A stretch of 22,618 nucleotides of DNA from Frankiaceae bacterium (lineage in GTDB: Bacteria > Actinomycetota > Actinomycetes > JAVEEB01), in the NCBI GenBank assembly GCA_030840665.1, contig JAVEEB010000197.1, positions 1 to 22,618 of the forward strand, written 5' to 3'. The notes below the pieces were generated by a model. The model saw only the letters and a list, made by a program, of their open reading frames with translations. It was not told the DNA's origin and searched no databases. Positions within the stretch are counted from its first letter, which is position 1. Each line of letters begins with the position of its first letter. This document shows positions 1 through 6,500 of the stretch, piece after piece. A program made the position numbers and the translations under genes.

Positions 1-522
1 ATGAGCGCCCGTGATACCCCCGTTGCTGTCGCGGCTTCGGGTGGGGACGGGTACAAGGCGCTGTATCAGGTTCATTTCCGCGGCCTGGTGCAGCTTGCGA
101 CGCTGCTGGGTGCGGACGACCCGGAGAACGTCGTGCAAGAGTCGTTCGTTCGGCTGCAACGGAACGAGGCTCAGCTGCGGGACGTGGGGGCAACCGTCGC
201 GTATCTGCGGGCCACGGTGTGCAACGTGTCGCGTTCGCGTGTGCGGCATCTGGTGCTCGCGCGGCGATATGCCAGCCGGTTACTGCGTCCGGGGGACGCG
301 TCCGTTGAACAGACCGCCGTGATGCACGAGGACCACCGTGAAGTGCTCGCCGCGTTGGAACGGTTGCCGCGCCGCCCGCGGGAGGTGTTGGTGCTCCGTT
401 ACTGGAGCGAGCTCTCTGAGGCCGACATTGCCACCACCTTGGGGATATCGCCTGGGTCCGTGAAGTCGTACGCATCCCGCGGACTCGCCGCGATCGAAAA
501 GCAACTAGGGAGACTGTCGTGA
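1..522 (+). CDS. SigE-like ECF RNA polymerase sigma factor
   Basis: This 173-residue protein has the two-domain layout of a group 4 (ECF) sigma factor. A region 2 helix bundle spans about residues 20-88, with a core like DDPENVVQESFVRLQ. Region 4 spans about residues 112-165, with LPRRPREVLVLRYWSELSE followed by a helix-turn-helix around ADIATTLGISPGSVKSYASR. ECF factors direct RNA polymerase to a small regulon and are usually held by a membrane partner. The stop overlaps the GTG of the next gene (GTGA), so the two are translationally coupled. The ATG is the first base of the window, so a start further upstream cannot be excluded. It carries a rare TTA leucine codon near position 280. The family call is firm; the exact ECF subgroup is inferred from similarity to actinobacterial SigE-like proteins. 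Confidence 0.85.
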   Translation: MSARDTPVAVAASGGDGYKALYQVHFRGLVQLATLLGADDPENVVQESFVRLQRNEAQLRDVGATVAYLRATVCNVSRSRVRHLVLARRYASRLLRPGDASVEQTAVMHEDHREVLAALERLPRRPREVLVLRYWSELSEADIATTLGISPGSVKSYASRGLAAIEKQLGRLS

Positions 523-1784
523 CGACCACCGAGGACCGCCTCCGCGCGGCGTTGCACGCACGCGCCGAGCTCGTGTCTGTCCCCGCGCATCGCGGGCAGC
601 CGGCAGCGCCTCAACCGCGCGGCCGGCGCGTACTCGTCGCCATCGCGACGGCGGCGACGGTGGCGGCGATTGTGACCATCGTGACAGTCACTCTGCACGT
701 CAGTTCTCCGCCTGATCCGGGAGAGACCTTGGGCGGTACGGGGACTGTGCAGCCGATTAGCGGATCACCACTGACTCGCCGCGAGCTAGCCAGCGCCGCC
801 TGGACGGGCAGCAGCTTGCTGATCTGGGGAGGGAAACCGTTCGCGACCCAAACTGGCCTAGCGCCCACTCTGACCGACGGTGCCGTGTACGACCCGGTGA
901 CAGACAGCTGGCAGCCGGCGCCGAACAATCCCGCCACCTCCGCCCCCAGCCTCGCGTCCGCAACCGTGACCGTCGGATCCATCGTCTACACGTTCGGTGT
1001 GCAACAGCAGTCAGACAACGGCGGGTTCGACGCAGTGTCTGCCCGCTTTGACCCGGCGACGACCAAGTGGTCGACGCTTGCCGCCCCGCCCCTGTGCGCC
1101 ACAGCGGCGGCGGTTGTGGGCGAGCGCATCAATGTCGCCGGATTCATTTGCAGCTCAATGGCGGGAACACGCGTTCCGGTCTGGGCGACCTACGACACTG
1201 CCAGCGGTCAGTGGAGCACCGGCGTGCAACCCCCGCCGACTGACGCCCGCCAGCTCCTCATCTGGCACGGCGGGATCCTAGCCGTCGGCTTCTACGGGCA
1301 ATGTGAATTCCTCGCTCCGGGCGCGAGTAGCTGGACCGGGCTTCCCCCGGTGCCCGACGCGGACATCACCGGAAGCATGGATCCCGGCATGTCGCCTCCT
1401 AAGGTGGCCGTCGGAGTTCTCGGTGACCGGTTGATTGCCGTCACCCGAGTGCGGACCGCTGAGAAATTGAGTCACATCTACGCGTGGGACGATCGAACGG
1501 CCACCTGGGGAGTCCCCGTCAGCGTTGCCCATGACGGGCCCGCGGACTGGCATTGGGCAGTGACAACCGATCGGATCGCCTGGATCGCCGATGGTGGACT
1601 CGTCTGGATAGACAAATTCCTCACTCCGAATTTCGTCTCCTCGCCGGGCGTTTCAAGTACGGACGGGGCCGCGCCGACGCTGACATTCCTCGGCTCGAAC
1701 ACAGTCGCCTACTGGGGCCTTCGGGTAACCGGCGAACCGACGAACACAGGGCTGCTGTTTCACCTGCCCTCCACCGGCCGCTGA
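519..1784 (+). CDS. Single-pass membrane protein with kelch-like beta-propeller, coupled to the ECF sigma gene
   Basis: The product is 421 residues. A short cytoplasmic N-terminus (residues 1-37, with DRLRAALHARAELV) is followed by one hydrophobic helix at about 38-60. The rest is an exported domain with repeated kelch/galactose-oxidase-like blades, for example ASAAWTGSSLLIWGG, AVYDPVTDSWQPAP, ARFDPATTKWSTLA and ATYDTASGQWSTG. The GTG start overlaps the sigma factor stop by four bases, so co-translation is expected. The placement and topology suggest a membrane regulator or sensor for that sigma factor, with the short N-terminus as the contact site; this is inference. No zinc-binding anti-sigma (ZAS) HxxxCxxC motif is visible. 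It could instead be a surface protein of the same regulon. Confidence 0.7.
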   Translation: MTTTEDRLRAALHARAELVSVPAHRGQPAAPQPRGRRVLVAIATAATVAAIVTIVTVTLHVSSPPDPGETLGGTGTVQPISGSPLTRRELASAAWTGSSLLIWGGKPFATQTGLAPTLTDGAVYDPVTDSWQPAPNNPATSAPSLASATVTVGSIVYTFGVQQQSDNGGFDAVSARFDPATTKWSTLAAPPLCATAAAVVGERINVAGFICSSMAGTRVPVWATYDTASGQWSTGVQPPPTDARQLLIWHGGILAVGFYGQCEFLAPGASSWTGLPPVPDADITGSMDPGMSPPKVAVGVLGDRLIAVTRVRTAEKLSHIYAWDDRTATWGVPVSVAHDGPADWHWAVTTDRIAWIADGGLVWIDKFLTPNFVSSPGVSSTDGAAPTLTFLGSNTVAYWGLRVTGEPTNTGLLFHLPSTGR

Positions 1785-1923
1785 CCTGTACGCATGGTTC
1801 CACACGCGGCCACCCACACGTGGCAATCAGCGCTACCGGGTCTACCTCCCCGCCGCCTCGGACAGGGCGACCGGTGCGAACCTCGCCGTTACCAGCACCA
1901 CCATGCTCGTGGGAGTCCGCTGA
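1783..1923 (+). pseudogene. Possible C-terminal relic of a secreted or surface protein
   Basis: Between the propeller gene and the next gene, a frame different from the propeller frame runs without a start from about 1783 to a TGA at 1921-1923. It reads like real protein: it begins DLYAWFHTRPP, continues RYRVYLPAASDR and ends NLAVTSTTMLVGVR. That alternation of beta-strand-like segments resembles the last strands of an Ig-like or carbohydrate-binding tail of actinobacterial exported proteins. No start codon or ribosome site precedes it and the frame is not coding-like further upstream. I read it as a decayed gene end left by a deletion or insertion. It could be a chance open frame in GC-rich DNA. 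Confidence 0.3.
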
Positions 1924-2021
1924 TTGTCAGGAGGCGCCAGCCCCACGCTGAACGAGCAGTGTGATTTGCGAACGCAGCATCCTCTTGACATCACGTTCAC
2001 GGCTTCTGCACAGGCACTGCT

Positions 2022-2034
2022 TAACGTCGATGGC
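2022..2034 (+). promoter_or_regulatory. Candidate -10 element for a leaderless gene
   Basis: TAACGT (2022-2027) fits the actinobacterial TANNNT -10 consensus and ends seven bases before the ATG at 2035. There is no Shine-Dalgarno sequence in between. This spacing puts the transcription start at or next to the A of the ATG, and it supports 2035 over the upstream TTG at 1924 as the start. No convincing -35 is seen at the right distance; TTGACA at 1985-1990 is too far upstream. Confidence 0.4.
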
Positions 2035-2865
2035 ATGCCGAAACAGCCGCCGCAGCTAGCTCGTAGCCGCTCTAGTCCGGCACGTCCGTCGGCCGCTGTC
2101 GCGGTCGGATGGCTGGCCCTGAGTGTCGCGGTGCTGACGTCCGTAATCGTCGTCACCAGTATCCGGTCGGCGTACCTCCGTCTCGGGCTGGACAGGCGGC
2201 AGGGGATGTCGTGGATGGAGTTGTACGCCACCACCGCGGTCGTCTCGGGCTGGCTGGCCCTCGTGCTCCTGCGCTGTCCGCGGATGCTTAAGGTGCTGCT
2301 CGCAGTGGCTTTCGTCCTGCAGTTCCTGTTCGTCGGGTGGGTAGCGGGGCACGACGGCGCATGCGTGTTCGGCTGCGGGCCCTACATCGTCCGGGACAAC
2401 TCTGCGTCGCCGCGACCCGCGCAGTCCGCGGAGAGCAGCGGTCCACTCGTCACCGTCTACCGGTATACGTGCTGCGCGACGGCCGATGTGGACCGCGACT
2501 ATCACGCCGGCGACACTGTCGTCCTCCACTGGTCGGCCGTGGTTGGGACGACGCCGGCGCACGACCGCCTCTTGACTCTCGGCGCCGGGTTGCTCGGGCC
2601 GTTCGCGGTCGGGGAAACGGCACAATCTCTTGCGCCGCTGCACGACGGTCATGTCAAGGTCAAACTCGCCGGGACCCACGCCGACGTGACTCTCTCCACA
2701 GGCGGCGCCCCGGTGATCCGCATCGCCATTCCGACCGGCACTCCGCCGGGCTATTACTCGCTCGAGACCGGAGCGGAGCCGGCAGCCGGTGACCCCTGCT
2801 GGGCTGAGCAAAACTGCGAAGAAGCGCTGCAAAACGCGCCCCTGGTCGTTCGCGTCACCAGCTGA
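2035..2865 (+). CDS. Hypothetical membrane protein with three TM helices and a cysteine-containing exported domain
   Basis: I do not recognise this family. With the ATG at 2035 the product is 276 residues. The N-terminus is short, proline-rich and basic. Three hydrophobic helices follow: one containing VAVGWLALSVAVLTSVIVV, one with TTAVVSGWLALVLL, and one with LLAVAFVLQFLFVGWVAG. A C-terminal domain of about 165 residues contains cysteines (CVFGC, YTCCATAD, DPCWAEQNC) that could form disulfides outside the cell. That domain is rich in beta-strand-like segments (VVLHWSAVVG, PVIRIAIPTGTPPGYYSLETG). The frame extends upstream to a TTG at 1924, but that stretch is not protein-like and a -10-like element lies just before 2035. 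It converges with the next gene, 46 bases away. Confidence 0.6.
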   Translation: MPKQPPQLARSRSSPARPSAAVAVGWLALSVAVLTSVIVVTSIRSAYLRLGLDRRQGMSWMELYATTAVVSGWLALVLLRCPRMLKVLLAVAFVLQFLFVGWVAGHDGACVFGCGPYIVRDNSASPRPAQSAESSGPLVTVYRYTCCATADVDRDYHAGDTVVLHWSAVVGTTPAHDRLLTLGAGLLGPFAVGETAQSLAPLHDGHVKVKLAGTHADVTLSTGGAPVIRIAIPTGTPPGYYSLETGAEPAAGDPCWAEQNCEEALQNAPLVVRVTS

Positions 2866-2911
2866 GCCCGTCATACGCCGATCGAGCGCTCCGCGCCCCG
2901 TCGCTTAGGGG

Positions 2912-3400
2912 TCAGGCGTGGGAGAGCCAGGTCTCGAGGTTGGCTCGCTTGTGAGCCAGGAGCAGCTTGCCGCGACGTGTTAGGCAGGGCCGCGCGGATG
3001 CATCGATCGCGAGGATGCTCTTGTCACGGATCAGAATGTGGATGGCTTGACCGAAGGGCTGGTTGCTGGCGCGTCCCACTCTGAACTCTTCAATGTCCGA
3101 CCTGGTCAGTTTCTTGGTCGTGAACTGGTTCCGAACTGTCAGCGAGTCGCCCTCCACGATGGCGGAAACTCGGAAAAGCCTATAAGTCACTGTGCTGCCG
3201 AAGGCGAGCATGACCCCTGGAACGACCGCGACGGCAGACTTGTGGACGAGGCCTCCGACGAATCCGACCAACACGGCCCCGCACCAAAATGTGCCGAACA
3301 CGGCGACGTACACGCGCATCGCGCGAGGCTGCCTGATGGAGGGGTCGGCCTGGGACGCATTCGAAGCGGGGACCACAGCCCAAGCATGGCACGGTCGCAC
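2912..3400 (-). CDS. PH-domain-like small membrane protein
   Basis: This reverse-strand product is 162 residues from the GTG at 3400, or 135 from the in-frame ATG at 3319. The later start begins directly before the first membrane helix (VYVAVFGTFWCGAVLVGFVGGL). A second hydrophobic segment contains VAVVPGVMLAFGSTVTY. After that comes a soluble beta-rich part of about 85 residues (SAIVEGDSLTVRNQF, KLTRSDIEEFRVGR, AIHILIRDKSILAIDAS). Two helices followed by 'I..EGD.L.VRN......I..IE.FRVG' is the pattern of bacterial PH-like domains in small actinobacterial membrane proteins. No function is established for most of these. The gene is divergent from the T7SS ATPase and convergent with the preceding hypothetical gene. 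Confidence 0.6.
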   Translation of the reverse strand: MRPCHAWAVVPASNASQADPSIRQPRAMRVYVAVFGTFWCGAVLVGFVGGLVHKSAVAVVPGVMLAFGSTVTYRLFRVSAIVEGDSLTVRNQFTTKKLTRSDIEEFRVGRASNQPFGQAIHILIRDKSILAIDASARPCLTRRGKLLLAHKRANLETWLSHA

Positions 3401-3412
3401 AGCGTTCGTGCG

Positions 3413-3443
3413 CTGAACTAACGGCCGCCGGATCTCAGTTCAG
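3413..3443. repeat. Inverted repeat between divergent genes
   Basis: CTGAACT (3413-3419) and AGTTCAG (3437-3443) are perfect 7-bp arms around a 17-base loop. They lie between the reverse-strand PH-like gene and the forward ATPase gene. This could be an operator or a weak hairpin; there is no further support. Confidence 0.3.
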
Positions 3444-3494
3444 AGTCGCCCTGGTCCATCCATTCACGCCGTCATACGGCGAATAGGCCACGTG

Positions 3495-3515
3495 CTGTGG
3501 ATAAGTCTTGGGGTC
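3495..3515 (+). promoter_or_regulatory. Shared upstream element of the T7SS genes (copy 1, before the ATPase)
   Basis: CTGTGGATAA followed by GT and CTTGGGGTC. The first part contains TGTGGATAA (3496-3504), the exact reverse complement of the classical DnaA box. The same two blocks, in the same order and two bases further apart, lie upstream of the WXG100 gene on the other strand (13321-13343). TTGGGG (3508-3513) is also correctly placed to act as a -35, 18 bases from TAGCGT (3532-3537). I saw no third copy in the window. Confidence 0.5.
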
Positions 3516-3544
3516 ATGCCCGGTGACTCGCTAGCGTGGCGCTG
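3508..3544 (+). promoter_or_regulatory. Candidate promoter of the T7SS ATPase gene (leaderless)
   Basis: TTGGGG (3508-3513), an 18-base spacer and TAGCGT (3532-3537) form a plausible promoter. The predicted transcription start falls at or beside the GTG at 3545, and no ribosome-binding site precedes it. This argues for 3545 over the in-frame GTG at 3536, which overlaps the -10. An ATG at 3551 is the other alternative. Confidence 0.45.
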
Positions 3545-6500
3545 GTGCGCATGACTCTCACGGCCGTCGACGGGGTGAGCGGCGCCCGCGAGGACGTGCT
3601 GTTGGACCTCGATGAGGGGTCGTCGTCGGGCCTGGCGATCCAGTCGCTGGCGCACCGGTTGGGCGTGGATCCGGCCCGCGCGTACATCGACGGTGTGCTC
3701 CTCGATCCGGCACAGACCGTTCCTGAATCCCGCCTCCGTGACGGCTGCATCGTCAGTTTCGGCACCGCGGCGGGATGCGTGCCGACCGAGCCGGCCGGGG
3801 TCGTGGAGCTGCGCATCGTCGGCGGGCCGGATGCGGGCCTCGTCCATCGGCTCGCGCCGGGCGAGTACGACGTGGGGGCCGCCGCCGATTGCGGAGTCGT
3901 CCTGCGGGCTCCGGGTGTGGTGTCGCACGAGTTCGTGCTCGCGGTCGCCTCCGACGGTCGCTGCGCTCTGACCCCCTATGACAACAAGGCCGTTGCGATC
4001 GAAGACCGCGAGGTGTGCGCGCCCGTCGAGTGGGTGCCTGGCCAGGTCGTCGACCTCGGATCGGTCCTGCTCGAGTTGGCCGTGCCGACCGCCCGCGACG
4101 CCGCCCTCGTGGTGTCCCCGGACGGCACCGGCCTCGACTACAACCGGCCGCCACGGCTGCACCCGCCGGCGCGCGCAACGACCTTCCGGCTGCCGCCCGA
4201 ACCACGCGAGGTCGACAAGCGGCCGCTGCCTCTGGTGATGGCGATCGTGCCGCTGATCGGCTCCGTCGCGATGGCCGTGTCGATGCACCAGCCGCAGTAC
4301 CTGCTGATGGGGCTCCTCAGCCCCGTCGCGTTGCTGGCCAACTACTTCAGCGACCGCAAGCGCGGACGCCTTTCGTACCGTAAGCGCCTGGCCGACTATG
4401 GCGCGCACAAGCAGCGCATCGAGCAGGAAGTCCAAGCGGCGCTCGCGATTGAGAGAGTTGCGCGCCGCGCCGACTGCCCCGACCCGGCGGAGCTGTTGCT
4501 CACAGCGGTCGGCCCCCGGCGGCGGTTGTGGGAGCGCCGGCGGCACGACCCCGACTACCTCGTTCTGCGCGTCGGCACGGGCGACGTGCCGAGCGACGTC
4601 ACGGTGGAGGACCCGGCGCAGGATGACCACCGCCGCGAGCAGCACCCGGTCGCACACGCCGTGCCGGTCTCCGTGTCGCTGCGCGAGCGGGGCGTGCTCG
4701 GCATCGCCGGGCGCGGACCGCTGGCGACCGCCGTCACCCGCTGCCTCGTGGCGCAGGTAGGGGTCTTGCACAGTCCACGCGACGTGCAGCTATGCCTGCT
4801 GACGGATTCGGCGTCGCGGGGCGACTGGGAGTGGGTGCGCTGGCTGCCGCACACCCGGCCCGCGGATGGCCAGGACACCGTGGCGTTGATCGGCTCGGAC
4901 AACGAGTCGGTGGGTCGCCGGATCGGGGAGCTCGTCGCCATGGTGACGGCACGCCGGGACGCAATGCGCGAGGCCGCCACCGTCACCTTCGCGAACGATG
5001 TTGTCGTCATCCTTGACGGCGCTCGCCGGCTGCGCTCGCTGCCCGGCGTCGCGCAACTGCTTCGCGATGGTCCCGCAGTGGGCATCTTCGTCATCTGCCT
5101 GGACGCAGACGAGCGGCTGCTGCCGGAGGAGTGCCAGGCTGTCGTCACCGTCGGCGCGAACGGTCGGCTGCAGCTACGGCAGATGCGTGCCCAGACCGTC
5201 GCCGACGTCCGTCCCGACGACGTGCCGGACGGATGGGCCGAGCGGGTCGCGCGGGCGCTGGCGTCGATCCGCGACACCAGCGCCGACGAGAGCGGCGGGT
5301 CGATCCCGTCGTCGAGCCGCTTGCTCGACGTGCTCTCCCTCGACCCGCCGACGGCCGCGGGCATCGCCGCTGGCTGGCTGGCCGGCGGCCGGTCGACGGA
5401 GTTCGTCATCGGCGAAGGTATGGACGGCGCCTTCAGCCTGGACCTCTCGCGCGACGGGCCGCACGCGCTGATCGCCGGTACCACCGGCTCCGGAAAATCC
5501 GAGCTGCTTCAGTCGATCGTGGCGTCCCTCGCGGTTGCCAACCGGCCGGACGCGATGACGTTCGTCCTCGTCGACTACAAGGGCGGCAGTGCATTCAAGG
5601 ATTGTGTACGGCTGCCGCACACGGTCGGGATGGTGACCGACCTCGATACGCACCTCGTCGGGCGCGCTCTCGAGTCGCTGTCCGCGGAGCTGCGTCGCCG
5701 CGAGCACATGCTGTCGGGGGTCGGCGCGAAGGACATCGAGGACTACGTCGTCCTCATGCGCGGCAACTCCGCATTGGCGCCTCTGCCCCGGCTGCTCATC
5801 GTGATCGACGAGTTCGCCTCGATGGTGCGCGACCTGCCGGATTTCGTGACAGGGCTCGTCAATATCGCGCAGCGCGGGCGGTCGCTCGGGATTCACCTCA
5901 TCCTGGCGACGCAGCGCCCGTCGGGTGTCGTCTCACCGGAGATCCGGGCCAACACGAACCTGCGCATCGCGTTGCGAGTCACGGATGCGAGCGAGAGCAC
6001 CGACGTCATCGGGACCGCGGACGCGGCCCGGATCGCCAAGTCGACGCCGGGGCGGGCCTATGCCCGGCTGGGGCACGCCTCGTTGCTGCCCTTCCAGAGC
6101 GGGCGGGTCGGGGGCCGCCGACCGGGCGCCGTGACGCGCACCATCGCCGAACCCTTCGTGGTGCCGCTGGATGTCGCCGCATTGGGTCGGCCTGTGCCTG
6201 TCCGTCCGGCGGTGCGCAACGACGATGAGGCGGAGACCGACCTGACCGCCGTTGTGGAGGCGATCTGCGCCGCGAACGCTGAGCTCAACCTCGAGCCGCA
6301 ACACAGTCCCTGGCTGGCGGCGCTGACGACGACCGTCGCCGTAGCTGACCTTGCCGTTGATCGCGCGCCGGCCGGGCTGTTGGCGCCCGTGCCTTACGGC
6401 CTCGAAGACCTGCCAGCGGAGCAACTCCAGAGGGCAGCGTGCGTGGACTTCGCGACGTTCGGGCACCTGCTCGTCGCGGGCGCGCCACGTACGGGCCGGT

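Noticed and set aside
1809..1824. GCCAC/GTGGC hairpin after the propeller gene as a terminator
   Set aside because: Only 5 base pairs with no T-tract; too weak to call, and it lies within the coding-like relic.
1985..1990. TTGACA as a -35 for the gene at 2035
   Set aside because: No -10 at 16-19 bases; the nearest good hexamer (TAACGT at 2022) is 31 bases away.
2056..2874. Long reverse-strand open frame opposite the three-TM hypothetical gene
   Set aside because: Arg/Gly/His-rich translation with no family-like blocks; the forward frame has clear membrane helices and a -10-like element at its start.
3496..3504. DnaA box as evidence of a replication origin
   Set aside because: Only two exact 9-mers are seen, 9.8 kb apart, with no cluster, AT-rich region, or dnaA/dnaN genes. 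They fit better as part of the shared promoter element.
3464..4771. 435-codon reverse-strand open frame opposite the ATPase N-terminus
   Set aside because: It is antisense to the FHA and TM regions and its composition (Arg, His, Gln, Asp) is that of a high-GC shadow frame.
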